A stretch of 64,000 nucleotides of DNA, from assembly GCA_900111695.1 (NCBI GenBank), contig FOHD01000004.1:185395-249394 (forward strand), in the 5' to 3' direction. This DNA comes from Olsenella sp. KH3B4. Lineage in GTDB: Bacteria; Actinomycetota; Coriobacteriia; Coriobacteriales; Atopobiaceae. Below are positions 7,407-17,047 of this stretch, one piece after another (positions within the stretch are counted from its first letter, which is position 1; the number at the start of each line of letters is the position of its first letter). The notes beneath the pieces are model-generated. The model worked only from the letters and a program-made list of their open reading frames with translations. It searched no databases and was not told where the DNA came from. Both the position numbers and the translations under genes were made by a program.

Positions 7407-10220
7407 GTGGCAAACGAGTACAAGAAGACGATGAACCTCCCCAAGACGGGGTTCCCCATGAGGGCGTCGCTCGCGCAGAACGAGCCCAAGCGCCTCGCCC
7501 AGTGGGAGGAGGACAAGCTCTACGAACAGCTCCTCAAGAAGAACGAGGGGCACGATAAGTTCGTCCTGCACGATGGCCCTCCGTACGCCAACGGCCCCAT
7601 CCACCTTGGTCACGCCCAGAACAAGATCAGCAAGGACATCATCAACCGCTACTGGGCCATGCGCGGCTACCAGACGCCGTACATCCCCGGCTGGGACTGC
7701 CACGGCCAGCCCATCGAGCACAAGGTCGAGGAGATGCTGGGCACCGAGAAGTTCAACCAGCTTCCCACGGTCAAGATTCGCGAGCTCTGCCGTAAGATGG
7801 CCGTTGAGCAGGTCGACACCCAGCGCCAGGGCTTCAAGCGCCTGGGCGTGCTCGCGGAGTGGGACAACCCCTACCTCACCTACACCCATGACTACGACGC
7901 CACTGACGTCGAGATCTTCAAGGCCATCTTCGACAAGGGCGCCATCTACCGCGGACGCAAGCCCGTGCACTGGTGCACCCACTGCCACACGGCGCTCGCC
8001 GAGGCCGAGATCGAGTACGGCGACGAGGTCTCGCCTGCCATCTTCGTCCGCTTCGAGATGACTACGGTCCCCGAGGGCCTCGAGGCCTACAAGGGCAACC
8101 TCTGGGTGGACATCTGGACCACGACCCCGTGGACCCTCCCTGCAGACGACGCGGTCATCCTGCACCCGGAGGCGGACTACGTCGCCGTGCTGGTCGACGG
8201 ACGCGCCGAGATAATGGCCGAGGCGCTTGTCGAGAAGGACTGTGCCAAGTTTGGCTACGAGTCCTACGAGCTCGCGCGCCGCGCCGATGGCGAGGTCTGG
8301 CGCATGACCGGCACCGAGCTCTGTCACAACAAGTACAAGCAGCCAATCTTTGGCGACCAGGGTGTCGAAGGCGAGTTCATCTACGCTGACTACGTCACGC
8401 TCGACGACGGCACTGGCGTTGTCCACACCGCGCCCGGCCACGGCGTCGACGACTACAACGCGGGCATGCGCTTTGGCATTCCCGTCGTGATGCCCGTCGA
8501 CGACGACGGCAACTTCTACAAGGGCGACGGCATGGGGACCGGCGGCCCATGGTCCGGCATGAACGTGAACGACGCCAACCCCAAGATCATCGAGTGGCTC
8601 CAGGAGCGCGGCACGCTGATCCTGCACGAGGACATCACGCACAGCTACCCGCACTGCTGGCGCTGCAAGGAGCCTGTCATCTTCCGTGCCACGAGCCAGT
8701 GGTTTGTCTCGATGGACAAGACCGGCCTGCGCAAGGATGCCCTGCGCGAGCTCGAGAAGGTCAAGTTCTATCCTGCCCATTCGCGCAACCGCATCACCTC
8801 GATGGTCGAGGGCCGTCCCGACTGGTGCATCTCCCGCCAGCGCAACTGGGGCGTGCCCATTCCGGCCTACACCTGCCAGGACTGCGGCGAGACGGTCATG
8901 AACGACGCCACGCTCGACAAGGTCATTGAACTCTTCCGCGAGAAGGGCTCCGACGCCTGGTTCACCGAGGACCCCGCGAGCTACCTGGGCGATGCCTGCG
9001 TCTGCCCCAAGTGCGGCGGCCACAACCTCAAGGCCAACTCCGACATCCTCGATGTGTGGTGGGACTCGGGCGTGAGCCACACCGCCGTGTGCAAGCACCG
9101 CGGCTACCTCAAGTTCCCGGCCGACATGTACCTCGAGGGCTCCGACCAGCACCGCGGCTGGTTCATGAGCTCGCTCATGACCTCGGTGGGCGCGTACGAC
9201 GTGGCGCCGTACAAGTCGATCGTCTCCCAGGGCTTCACGCTGGACGGCCAGGGCCGCAAGATGTCCAAGTCGCTCGGCAACGTGATTGACCCCAACAAGG
9301 AGTGCGACACCCGTGGTGCCGACGTGCTTCGTCTGTGGGTCGCCTCGGTCGACACCTCGACCGACGTTCCCTGCGACGACACGATCCTCGGCCACGTTGG
9401 TGACGCCTACCGCAAGATTCGCAACACCTTCAGGTTCCTTCTCGGCGAGATCGAGGACCAGTTCGACCCTGCCACGCAGGGCGTTCCCGTGGCAGAGCTC
9501 ACGCCGTACGACCGCATCACGCTTGCGCACATGTGCGAGGTCCACGACACCGTGGCCCGCGCCTACGAGGGCTATCGCTTCAACGTGGTCTTCCGCACGC
9601 TCTACGACTATGTGACCGAGCTCTCCAACGGCTACCTCAACGCGACGAAGGACCGCGTCTACTGCGGTGCCTCCAACTCGCCCGAGCGTCGCTCCGCGCA
9701 GACCACCTGGGCCTACATCCTGTCGATGCTCATCCACGACTTCCAGCCCATCCTGGTCTACACCACCGACGAGGTCATGCCGCACCTGCCCGCCTCCATG
9801 CGGGACAACCAGGAGCACGCGGCGCTGCTCGACTGGTACCAGGCGCCCATGACGGAGGCCGAGTACGAGCCGCTCCTCAAGGCGCACAAGGCTCTCGTCG
9901 AGGCGAGGAGCGCCTTCACCAAGGCGTATGAGGAGGCCACCTCGGAGGGCGTCATTCCCGAGAAGACCTCACAGGCCGCTCGCGCTTCGCTCACCATGCC
10001 GGCAGAGGCTCTGGACGAGCTTGCCGCGACGGGCATCGACCTCGCCGAGCCGCTTGTGTGCTCTGCGGTCTCGACCTCTGCTGGCGAGGAGTTCTCTGCC
10101 ACCGTTAGCCATGCCGAGGGCGAGCGTTGCCCCAGGTGCTGGAACTGGCGCGAGCTTGGCGAGGACGGCCTGTGCGAGCGTTGCCACGACGCGGTTGAGG
10201 GCGCGTCTCAGCAGGGGTAG
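7407..10220 (+). CDS. ileS: Isoleucyl-tRNA synthetase
   Basis: The 937-residue class I synthetase charges tRNA-Ile. It has the HIGH-type motif PIHLGHA near residue 63, a large editing (CP1) insertion, WWDSGVSH and EGSDQHRGWF in the catalytic core, KMSKSLGN near residue 617, and a C-terminal zinc finger (CPRCWNW and CERCHDA). This architecture fits the bacterial short-type IleS. GTG 7407 is chosen because GGAGG (7394-7398) lies 8 nt upstream; ATG 7392 would place that ribosome site inside the gene. It is controlled by the T-box leader immediately upstream. Confidence 0.97.
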   Translation: MANEYKKTMNLPKTGFPMRASLAQNEPKRLAQWEEDKLYEQLLKKNEGHDKFVLHDGPPYANGPIHLGHAQNKISKDIINRYWAMRGYQTPYIPGWDCHGQPIEHKVEEMLGTEKFNQLPTVKIRELCRKMAVEQVDTQRQGFKRLGVLAEWDNPYLTYTHDYDATDVEIFKAIFDKGAIYRGRKPVHWCTHCHTALAEAEIEYGDEVSPAIFVRFEMTTVPEGLEAYKGNLWVDIWTTTPWTLPADDAVILHPEADYVAVLVDGRAEIMAEALVEKDCAKFGYESYELARRADGEVWRMTGTELCHNKYKQPIFGDQGVEGEFIYADYVTLDDGTGVVHTAPGHGVDDYNAGMRFGIPVVMPVDDDGNFYKGDGMGTGGPWSGMNVNDANPKIIEWLQERGTLILHEDITHSYPHCWRCKEPVIFRATSQWFVSMDKTGLRKDALRELEKVKFYPAHSRNRITSMVEGRPDWCISRQRNWGVPIPAYTCQDCGETVMNDATLDKVIELFREKGSDAWFTEDPASYLGDACVCPKCGGHNLKANSDILDVWWDSGVSHTAVCKHRGYLKFPADMYLEGSDQHRGWFMSSLMTSVGAYDVAPYKSIVSQGFTLDGQGRKMSKSLGNVIDPNKECDTRGADVLRLWVASVDTSTDVPCDDTILGHVGDAYRKIRNTFRFLLGEIEDQFDPATQGVPVAELTPYDRITLAHMCEVHDTVARAYEGYRFNVVFRTLYDYVTELSNGYLNATKDRVYCGASNSPERRSAQTTWAYILSMLIHDFQPILVYTTDEVMPHLPASMRDNQEHAALLDWYQAPMTEAEYEPLLKAHKALVEARSAFTKAYEEATSEGVIPEKTSQAARASLTMPAEALDELAATGIDLAEPLVCSAVSTSAGEEFSATVSHAEGERCPRCWNWRELGEDGLCERCHDAVEGASQQG

Positions 10221-10263
10221 CGCACTTAGGGAAGTTGTTGGGAAACGTACGTAGGGGGCTTTT

Positions 10264-10836
10264 GTGACAGTTGACGCAATGCATAGGGCACGGTCATGGC
10301 GAGGCGCTCGGCTCGTTGTGTTCTGGGTCGTCTGCGTGCTTGCCGTTCTCGTCGACCAGGTCACCAAGGCCGCCGCGCGTGCGTCTCTTGTCTCTGGGCA
10401 ACCCCAGGAGTTCATTCCGGGGGTCCTGGACCTTTCATTCGTGAAGAACACGGGTGCGGCGTTCTCCCTTGGGGAGGGCGCCGGCCCCGTGTTCATCGTC
10501 TTCGCTGCCGTCGTGCTGGCCTTTGGCATCTGGCTTGTGTGGTCGCACGATGGCCTGCCCATGCCCCTGGTGGTATCTGTCGCCTGCGTCTGCGGCGGTG
10601 GCGTGGGCAACATGATCGACCGCATGATGTTTGGCTATGTCACGGATTTCTTTGCCACCACGTTCATGGACTTTCCCGTGTTCAACGTGGCAGACATCTT
10701 TGTCACAGTGGGCATTGTCGTCTCGGTCATCCTCTACCTGGTGATGGTCGATGAGCCCACGGTCTCCGCCGAGGCCGGCGAGCATCCCCGGACTTCCGTC
10801 TCGTCATCAAGCGTCGGAGACAGCCAGGATGCCTGA
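10264..10836 (+). CDS. lspA: Lipoprotein signal peptidase (signal peptidase II)
   Basis: The 190-residue protein has four predicted membrane helices. It cleaves signal peptides of prolipoproteins at the membrane. The two aspartyl-protease blocks are present: GNMIDRMMFGYVTDFF and FNVADIFVTVG. A conserved NTGAAFS block precedes them. The start is GTG 10264 behind TAGGGGGC. The Ser-rich C-terminal tail (about 25 residues) exceeds the family core. The last 8 bp overlap the next gene, so the two are translationally coupled. Confidence 0.93.
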   Translation: MTVDAMHRARSWRGARLVVFWVVCVLAVLVDQVTKAAARASLVSGQPQEFIPGVLDLSFVKNTGAAFSLGEGAGPVFIVFAAVVLAFGIWLVWSHDGLPMPLVVSVACVCGGGVGNMIDRMMFGYVTDFFATTFMDFPVFNVADIFVTVGIVVSVILYLVMVDEPTVSAEAGEHPRTSVSSSSVGDSQDA

Positions 10837-11845
10837 TCGTCTCGTTGGCCTGCTCGTGGGACCCGAGGGCGATGGTACCCGCATCGACGCGTTTCTCTCG
10901 GCGCAGGACGGCATGCCGTCGAGAAGCGCCTGCGCACGTCTCGTCGAAGAGGGGCGCGTGACGCTCAACGCCACGCCCGTCTCGTCCAAAAGTGAGCGGC
11001 TCTGCCTGGGCGACCGCCTCCAGGTGACGCTTCCCGAGGAGGAGCCCGCCACGGGCACCCTGGCACCTAACCCCTACATTCCGTTGGACATACGCTTTGA
11101 GGACCAGTACCTCATGGTCCTCTCGAAGCAGTCCGGTCTGGTGTGCCACCCCAGTCCCGGCCACGTCGACGACACGTTGGCTAACGCCCTTGTCGCACAT
11201 TGCGGCGCCGCTCACCTGGGACGCCTCCAGGGCGATGACCGGCCGGGCATTGTGCACCGCCTTGACATGGACACCTCTGGCCTCATGGTTGCCGCCAAGG
11301 ACGACGAGACCCAGAAGGCCCTGCAGGACCTTATCCGCCTGCGCGTGCTCGACCGTCGCTACGTTACGCTTGTGCAGGGCTATGTGGCGCCCGACAAGGG
11401 CACCATAGAGAGTGGCATCGCGCGCTCGACGAGGGACCGCCTGCGCATGATGGTGACCGACGACCCGGGTGCCCGCGAGGCAATCACCACGTTCACCACG
11501 CTCGAGCGCTTTGAGGCAGGCCGCCGCGACGATGGCTACACGCTTCTCGAATGCCACCTCTATACCGGCCGCACGCATCAGATTCGCGTCCACATGCGCC
11601 ACATTGGCCACTGCGTGGTGGGAGACCCGCTCTACGGACGTGGCGACCTTCGCCAGAACCTGGGACTTACCAGGCAGTTTCTTCACTCGTGGCACATCCG
11701 CTTTGACCACCCCGTGACCGGAGAGACCATCGAGCTTGCCGATGAGCTGCCGGAGGACCTGCGCTCTGTACTAGAATCGCTGAAGGATACCTCAATGGGA
11801 CGAACCGAGGCAGGGGAGCGCATCTGTCCGCAGCTTGGGGTGTAA
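10829..11845 (+). CDS. rluD: RluA/RluD-family 23S rRNA pseudouridine synthase
   Basis: The 338-residue protein has an N-terminal S4 RNA-binding domain (about residues 15-75) and a pseudouridine synthase domain with the catalytic motif HRLDMDTSGLMV and the later TGRTHQIRVHM block. It isomerises specific uridines in 23S rRNA. The ATG at 10829 overlaps the lspA stop, and the lspA-rluD order is common in bacteria. Which uridine is modified is not certain, so the gene symbol is tentative. Confidence 0.88.
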   Translation: MPDRLVGLLVGPEGDGTRIDAFLSAQDGMPSRSACARLVEEGRVTLNATPVSSKSERLCLGDRLQVTLPEEEPATGTLAPNPYIPLDIRFEDQYLMVLSKQSGLVCHPSPGHVDDTLANALVAHCGAAHLGRLQGDDRPGIVHRLDMDTSGLMVAAKDDETQKALQDLIRLRVLDRRYVTLVQGYVAPDKGTIESGIARSTRDRLRMMVTDDPGAREAITTFTTLERFEAGRRDDGYTLLECHLYTGRTHQIRVHMRHIGHCVVGDPLYGRGDLRQNLGLTRQFLHSWHIRFDHPVTGETIELADELPEDLRSVLESLKDTSMGRTEAGERICPQLGV

Positions 11846-11902
11846 CGCAGTCGCCTCGCGTGCGTTGTATGGTGTGCGCGGCCTCGTGAGAGAGAGCTTG
11901 CT

Positions 11903-13207
11903 ATGGAGTTCAACAGGATCGGACTCACGCCCATCGTGATCTTCAACATGGTTGTGTGGCTCTTCTTCACGCTGGCGTACTTCTACCAGTTTGTCTATCT
12001 CATCCGCGTGGCGGCGCGCGGCACGGTCAAGCTGCCTGCGGCAAAGAAGCTGCACCGGTATGCCTTCTTCATCTCGGCGCACAACGAGGAGCCGGTCATT
12101 GGCAACCTCGTGCGCTCGATTCTCGCCCAGGACTACCCGCGCGAGCTCATGGATGTCTTTGTGGTGTGCGACGCCTGCACCGACAACACCCACGAGGAGG
12201 CGGAGCGCGCCGGGGCCATTGTCTGGGACAGGAACGACCTCGCGCGTCGTGGCAAGAGCTGGGCTATGGACTACGGCTTTGACCGCATCCTCAACGAGTA
12301 TGGCGACAAGTACGAGGGCTTCTTTGTGTTCGACGCAGACAATCTCGTCTCGCCCAACTACGTCCGCATCATGAACGACGCCTTCGACGCCGGCTACCTG
12401 GTGTGCACGAGCTATCGCAACTCGAAGAACTTCGACTCCAGCTGGATCTCGGCGGCCAACGCCCTGTGGTTCATGCGCGAGGCCAAGTTCCTGAACAACG
12501 CCCGCATGATGGTGGGCACGAGCTGCGCCATCTCTGGGTCCGGCTGGCTCGTCTCGGGCAAGATCATCAAGGGCATGCACGGGTGGGACTTCCACACCCT
12601 GACGGAGGACATCCAGTTCTCAACGTTTTGCTGTGCGAACAACATCCAGATTGGCTATGCCCCGGCAGAGTTTTTTGACGAGCAACCCGTCACCTTCAAG
12701 GCCAGCTGGGTTCAGCGCCTGCGGTGGACCAAGGGGTTCTACCAGGTATTCTTCTCGTATTGCAGAGACCTTTTCCACGGGATTCGCCATGGACGCTTTG
12801 CGTCGTACGACATGCTCATGACCATAGCCCCGGGCATGATCCTCACGCTTCTCTCGGCCTTTGTGAACGCGACCTACCTTATTGTGGGTGGCCTGAGCCA
12901 CGGCTTCATTGCGACGGAGGCCGAGCTCTCCATGTGCGTGGGGTCGCTGATCATGACGTTTGCGTCGATGTACGTCGTGTTTTTCCTTCTCGCCGTCATT
13001 ACGACCATCGCCGAGCGCAAGCACATCCACTGCCACAAGAGCAGGCGTTGGATCATCTTCGCCAACCTGTTCACTTTCCCGCTCTTCATGATGACCTACA
13101 TACCCATGGCCGTGGTGGCGCTCTTCAAGAAGGTCGAGTGGATTCCCACCAAGCACGACATTGCCGTGAACGTTGAGGATGTGCTGGGCGAGGATGCGGC
13201 CAGCTAG
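11903..13207 (+). CDS. Membrane glycosyltransferase, family 2
   Basis: The 434-residue protein has one N-terminal membrane helix (residues 8-32), a cytoplasmic GT-A domain, and several C-terminal helices. Motifs match processive family 2 enzymes such as cellulose or hyaluronan synthases: CDACTDNT, FDADN, LTEDIQFS and QRLRWTKG (QxxRW). It probably transfers a sugar from a nucleotide-sugar to a membrane-associated acceptor or polysaccharide; substrate unknown. A purine-rich GAGAGAG site precedes the ATG. It stands alone between rluD and a palindrome-rich spacer. Confidence 0.82.
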   Translation: MEFNRIGLTPIVIFNMVVWLFFTLAYFYQFVYLIRVAARGTVKLPAAKKLHRYAFFISAHNEEPVIGNLVRSILAQDYPRELMDVFVVCDACTDNTHEEAERAGAIVWDRNDLARRGKSWAMDYGFDRILNEYGDKYEGFFVFDADNLVSPNYVRIMNDAFDAGYLVCTSYRNSKNFDSSWISAANALWFMREAKFLNNARMMVGTSCAISGSGWLVSGKIIKGMHGWDFHTLTEDIQFSTFCCANNIQIGYAPAEFFDEQPVTFKASWVQRLRWTKGFYQVFFSYCRDLFHGIRHGRFASYDMLMTIAPGMILTLLSAFVNATYLIVGGLSHGFIATEAELSMCVGSLIMTFASMYVVFFLLAVITTIAERKHIHCHKSRRWIIFANLFTFPLFMMTYIPMAVVALFKKVEWIPTKHDIAVNVEDVLGEDAAS

Positions 13208-13247
13208 GCGCGGGGGCGTTGCGCCGGGGTGGGCCGCGTCTGGCCGC

Positions 13248-13372
13248 GGATTTCGAACGGTTAGCCGCCCCTAAACGGCGAGAGCCCGCGGCATTGTCGA
13301 GGTGCCGCAGATTTCGAACGGTTGGGCCCCTCTAACCGTTCGGAAAAATCCTAACCGTCCGATATTTGCGGC
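13248..13372. repeat. Intergenic nested inverted repeats (GATTTCGAACGGTT family)
   Basis: Two direct copies of GATTTCGAACGGTT (starting about 13249 and 13310) are followed by two inverted, slightly diverged copies: AACCGTTCGGAAAAATC (13334-13350) and AACCGTCCGATATTTGC (13353-13369). The inner pair makes a compact hairpin around GGGCCCCT. The arrangement of two direct and two inverted copies resembles that at 60646-60878 but with unrelated sequence. Confidence 0.7.
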
Positions 13373-13433
13373 ATCCCCTATGGTGCGTTCTCGCAGCTCG
13401 GCCGACGGTGCCTATCCGTGGCCTGCCTGATGC

Positions 13434-13439
13434 TACAAT
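13434..13439 (+). promoter_or_regulatory. Extended -10 promoter element for guaB
   Basis: TGCTACAAT gives an extended -10 box (TACAAT at 13434-13439), 55 nt before the guaB ATG. No convincing -35 is present. Confidence 0.5.
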
Positions 13440-13493
13440 GGCCCGAAAAGTGTCCACCGGCACCGCATTGGCGGAGAGTAGGAGCGCACGCGC

Positions 13494-15011
13494 ATGGCAA
13501 CGTTCTTCGAAGGGGAATCCCATACCTTCTCTGAGTACCTTCTCGTACCTGGTTATTCCTCGGCGGAGAACATCCCCGCGAATGTCTCGCTCCGCACGCC
13601 CCTCGTGCGCTACAAGCGCGGCGAGGAGCCGGCCCTGAGCCTCAACATCCCCATGGTTTCCGCAATCATGCAGGCAGTCTCCGGTCCCAAGCTGGCCGTT
13701 GCTCTCGCCCAGGAGGGCGGCCTCTCCTTCATCTACGGCTCCCAGAGCGCCGACGACGAGGCTGCCATGGTGCGAGAGGTGAAGTCCTACAAGGCCGGCT
13801 TCGTGGTCTCCGACTCCACGCTAACACCCGACATGACGCTTGGCCAGGTCATGGAGATGAAGGAGCGCACCGGCCACTCCACCATGCCCGTCACCGACGA
13901 CGGCACCTCCCATGGCCACCTTGTGGGCATTGTGACCTCGCGCGACTATCGCCCCTCTCGTGACGACCGCGCCAAGCTCGTCTCCGAGTTCATGACGCCG
14001 CGCGAGAAGATGATCGTCGCCGAGGATGGGACCTCGCTCAAGACCGCAAATGACATCATCTGGGACAACAAGCTCAACCAGCTGCCCATCGTCGATGCTG
14101 ACAACCGCCTGGTTGCGCTGGTCTTCCGCAAGGACTACGACTCCCACAAGTCCCGCCCGGATGAGCTTCTCGACCAGCACAAGCGCTACCTCGTGGGTGC
14201 CGGCATCAACACGCGCGACTATGCCGAGCGTGTCCCCAAGCTGGTTGAGGCCGGTGCCGACGTTCTCTGCATCGACTCCTCCGAGGGCTTCTCGGAGTGG
14301 CAGAAGCGCACGCTCGCCTGGATTCGCGAGAACTACGGCGACTCCGTGCGCGTGGGTGCCGGCAACGTGGTCGACGCCGAGGGCTTCCGCTTTCTTGCCG
14401 ACTGCGGCGCGGACTTCGTGAAGGTTGGCATCGGCGGTGGCTCCATCTGCATCACGCGCGAGCAGAAGGGCATCGGCCGCGGCCAGGCCTCCGCGCTTAT
14501 CGACGTGTGTCGCGCGCGTGACGAGTACTTCGAGGAGACCGGCGTCTACGTGCCCGTGTGCTCCGACGGCGGCATCGTCTACGACTACCACATGACGCTC
14601 GCACTGGCCATGGGCGCCGACTTCCTCATGCTCGGGCGCTACTTCGCCCGCTTCGACGAGAGCCCCACGCGCCGCGTCAACGTGAACGGCTCCTACATGA
14701 AGGAGTACTGGGGCGAGGGCTCTGCGCGTGCCCGCAACTGGCAGCGCTACGACCTGGGTGGCAACAAGAAGGGCCTCTCGTTTGTCGAGGGCGTCGACTC
14801 CTACGTGCCCTATGCCGGCCCGCTCAAGGAGAACGTCGACAACTCTCTGCTCAAGGTCCGCTCCACGATGTGCAACTGCGGTGCTCTCGATCTGGCGGAG
14901 TTCCGCGACAAGGCCAAGCTCACGCTCGTCTCGGCCACCTCGCTCGTTGAGGGCGGCGCGCACGACGTGCTCCTCAAGGACTCCAGCCAGCAGGTGAACT
15001 TCCGGTCGTGA
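13494..15011 (+). CDS. guaB: Inosine-5'-monophosphate dehydrogenase
   Basis: The 505-residue protein oxidises IMP to XMP with NAD, the committed step of GMP synthesis. The catalytic loop is [18 protein letters not shown], with the active Cys near residue 319. Two CBS domains are inserted at about residues 100-220, with VTSRDYRP and MTPREKM blocks. Downstream [10 protein letters not shown] and the flap region with [11 protein letters not shown] are present. AGGAG (13480-13484) precedes the ATG by 9 nt. The TGA stop is the first part of a perfect palindrome at 15009-15037. Confidence 0.93.
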   Translation: MATFFEGESHTFSEYLLVPGYSSAENIPANVSLRTPLVRYKRGEEPALSLNIPMVSAIMQAVSGPKLAVALAQEGGLSFIYGSQSADDEAAMVREVKSYKAGFVVSDSTLTPDMTLGQVMEMKERTGHSTMPVTDDGTSHGHLVGIVTSRDYRPSRDDRAKLVSEFMTPREKMIVAEDGTSLKTANDIIWDNKLNQLPIVDADNRLVALVFRKDYDSHKSRPDELLDQHKRYLVGAGINTRDYAERVPKLVEAGADVLCIDSSEGFSEWQKRTLAWIRENYGDSVRVGAGNVVDAEGFRFLADCGADFVKVGIGGGSICITREQKGIGRGQASALIDVCRARDEYFEETGVYVPVCSDGGIVYDYHMTLALAMGADFLMLGRYFARFDESPTRRVNVNGSYMKEYWGEGSARARNWQRYDLGGNKKGLSFVEGVDSYVPYAGPLKENVDNSLLKVRSTMCNCGALDLAEFRDKAKLTLVSATSLVEGGAHDVLLKDSSQQVNFRS

Positions 15012-15037
15012 GACAAAGGGACAGTCCCTTTGTCTCA
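15009..15037. repeat. Perfect 13-bp-stem palindrome overlapping the guaB stop codon
   Basis: TGAGACAAAGGGA and TCCCTTTGTCTCA form a perfect 13-bp stem around CAG. The first three bases are the guaB TGA stop. It may end guaB transcription, but no T-run follows; the symmetry fits a mobile palindromic repeat. Confidence 0.75.
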
Positions 15038-15088
15038 TCGGCGAGGGGCTGCTCCTGCCTTGTCTTGCCTGACAATGGGAGGTCAGGG

Positions 15089-16174
15089 GTGGACGAGAAG
15101 GACTTCGACAACATACGCCGCGCTGGTACCGATGCTGCGCGACAGGTGGGCGAGGCCTTCTCGCAGATTGACTTCTCTGGGGTCTCGAAGTCGCTTGCGA
15201 AAGCCGTCCGTGACGTTGGACAGCAGCTGAGCACCTTTGGCCGAGACGTTCAATCGCCTTACGTTATCAGCGATCCGCAGGATGTGAGCCGGGCTCGCTG
15301 GTGCATGTGGGTGGGGTTTGCTCTCCTCGTCTTTCTGGCGCTTCCCTTGGTGGTCGTGGGGCTGGGCCTTCTCGTCTTGGGTCCGGTCTCTGGCATCGTG
15401 ACCATGGCGCTGGGCGCCGTGGCCGCGGCAGTGGGTGCGCGTCTTGTCGGCAGGGGTAGGCACGAGAAGAACTTCGCGCAAGTACTGCGGCGCGTTGACA
15501 AGGCCGTGGGGGAGCGCCAGAGCGTTGCCGTGCCCGAGCTTGCCGGCGAGGCGGGCGTTGCCGTGCCCGAGCTGGTGTCGGTGCTCGACGAGGCCATTAC
15601 CAGGGGCCTTATTCCCGAGGGGCATTTGGATGTCGCAGATGGCAGGAAGATGCTCTACCTTACCGACGGGGCTTGGGGCGACGCGCAGGGGAGAAGGCGC
15701 CCTGCGCAGGTATCCAGCTCGACCGGCGAGGGTTCGGACTCTGCCGGCTTGCCGGAAGAGGCGCGAGAAGTGCTGGCCGCCGCCACGCAAAGCGTAGAGC
15801 AGATTCGTGACAGCGCCTCGAAGATTCGTGGGGCAGAGATTCGCACGACGCTTGAGCGCGTTGCCTCGAAGACCGAGGACATCTGTGCGTATGTCATGCA
15901 CCATCCCGAGGTTGCGTCGCAGCTGCGTCGGGCGGCGACGTACTACCTTCCCACCACGGCCAAGCTCGCGGCGTCTTATGCGGAGCTGGAGGGCCACGCG
16001 GGCGGACCTGAGGCGGTGAGGACGCTCTCGGAGCTGCGCGGGTCGTTTGTGCAGATGGACGAGGCCCTTTCGAAGCTTTCGGACGAGCTGGTGCTTGACC
16101 AGTCCATCGACGTCCACAGCGATATCGAGGTTTTGCGCACGATGCTCAAACAGGACGGCCTCTCGCGGGATTAA
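15089..16174 (+). CDS. XpaC-like membrane protein (5-bromo-4-chloroindolyl phosphate hydrolysis family)
   Basis: The 361-residue protein has an N-terminal soluble part, two adjacent membrane helices at about residues 71-95 and 98-122, a winged-helix-like stretch, and a C-terminal helical domain typical of XpaC proteins (PF10112-like). The biochemical role is unknown; family members are usually encoded beside TelA/YaaN proteins, as here. GTG 15089 is chosen because GGGAGG (15077-15082) is 6 nt upstream. The final residues Arg-Asp and the TAA stop are supplied by the REP palindrome beginning at 16167. Confidence 0.75.
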   Translation: MDEKDFDNIRRAGTDAARQVGEAFSQIDFSGVSKSLAKAVRDVGQQLSTFGRDVQSPYVISDPQDVSRARWCMWVGFALLVFLALPLVVVGLGLLVLGPVSGIVTMALGAVAAAVGARLVGRGRHEKNFAQVLRRVDKAVGERQSVAVPELAGEAGVAVPELVSVLDEAITRGLIPEGHLDVADGRKMLYLTDGAWGDAQGRRRPAQVSSSTGEGSDSAGLPEEAREVLAAATQSVEQIRDSASKIRGAEIRTTLERVASKTEDICAYVMHHPEVASQLRRAATYYLPTTAKLAASYAELEGHAGGPEAVRTLSELRGSFVQMDEALSKLSDELVLDQSIDVHSDIEVLRTMLKQDGLSRD

Positions 16175-16237
16175 ACTCCCCGGCAATGGAATCCCGTTCC
16201 CCGGCAATGGAATCCCGTTGCCGGGGAGTTGAATCCC
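16167..16237. repeat. REP palindrome, left copy (one and a half units)
   Basis: The element runs from GGGATT (16167-16172) to AATCCC (16232-16237). The stem pairs AACTCCCCGGCAA with TTGCCGGGGAGTT. The unit CCCCGGCAATGGAATCCCGT is present twice in tandem. Its first bases form the last codon and TAA stop of the xpaC-like gene. Confidence 0.85.
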
Positions 16238-16288
16238 ACTGCAAGTTCTGGGGTACAGATAACCACCACTCGACGGGAGGGGGTCTGC

Positions 16289-17047
16289 ATGCCCAGGCGC
16301 AGTTTGAGCGAGTCTGGTTACTATCACGTTGTCGTGCGGAGCGCAGGAAAGGTGGCGCTCTTTGAGGACGATGCTGACCGTCGGTGTTACCTCAGGCTGC
16401 TCAAAGAGGCGCGCGAGAAGACCGGCGCGCGTATTATCGCTTGGGTTCTCATGACCAACCACGTGCACCTTGTTGTTGACTTCGGCGAGTCCCCGTCTGC
16501 CGTAAGCACCTTCATGTCCAAGGTTGATTGGGCCTACAGCAAATACTTCAATACTCGAACTGGTCGCGAGGGCACCCTCTTCCAGGGAGGCTTCTGGAGC
16601 AAGCCCATTAGCAATGACGCGCAGCTAGTTGCCACAGTTTACTATGTGCACATGAATCCCGAAGCCGCTGGGATAGCGTCCATGCGCGAGTATCACTGGA
16701 GTAGCTACCAGGAGTACGCGGGTACCCATTGGGTGGTGGACACGAGCGTGCTCCTTGGTTACTTCGGAAGCTTTGAGGCATTCGATGCGTATAAGGGCTC
16801 GCCGCGGGACGTTGTCTGGGATGCGACACGGCTGAACAACGATGACCGGCTTCAAGACGAGGATGCGCTTGCTCTGGCGATTAGCCTAGCTGGCGTGAAA
16901 ACCTCCAGCGAGCTTCGGGGGATTAACCGTCCCAAGCGAGATGAAATTATCCGTCTTATGAGCAATCACGGGCTGAGTGGTAAGACGATTGCGAGGATCT
17001 GGGGTCTCGGCACCTCAACGGTCTCGCGCATCCTGCGGCGGGATTGA
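16289..17047 (+). CDS. REP-associated tyrosine transposase (RAYT, Y1_Tnp family)
   Basis: The 252-residue protein has the HuH motif HVHLVV (His58, His60) and the YYVHMNPEAAGI block near residue 117, where this family carries its catalytic tyrosine. The C-terminal part (about 200-252) looks like a helix-turn-helix (GLSGKTIARIWGLGTSTVSR). These enzymes nick and join single-stranded DNA at REP palindromes. The ATG at 16289 follows GGGAGGGGG (16275-16283). The gene ends in Arg-Asp-TGA read from the right REP copy. Codon use looks slightly less GC-biased than its neighbours, consistent with transfer. Confidence 0.88.
   Translation: MPRRSLSESGYYHVVVRSAGKVALFEDDADRRCYLRLLKEAREKTGARIIAWVLMTNHVHLVVDFGESPSAVSTFMSKVDWAYSKYFNTRTGREGTLFQGGFWSKPISNDAQLVATVYYVHMNPEAAGIASMREYHWSSYQEYAGTHWVVDTSVLLGYFGSFEAFDAYKGSPRDVVWDATRLNNDDRLQDEDALALAISLAGVKTSSELRGINRPKRDEIIRLMSNHGLSGKTIARIWGLGTSTVSRILRRD

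Noticed and set aside
7323-9887. 854-codon open frame opposite ileS
   Set aside because: Same antisense effect; ileS on the plus strand has every expected motif.
13332-13523. Small minus-strand gene before guaB
   Set aside because: The frame crosses palindromic repeats and the guaB promoter, lacks a ribosome site, and has no recognisable domain.
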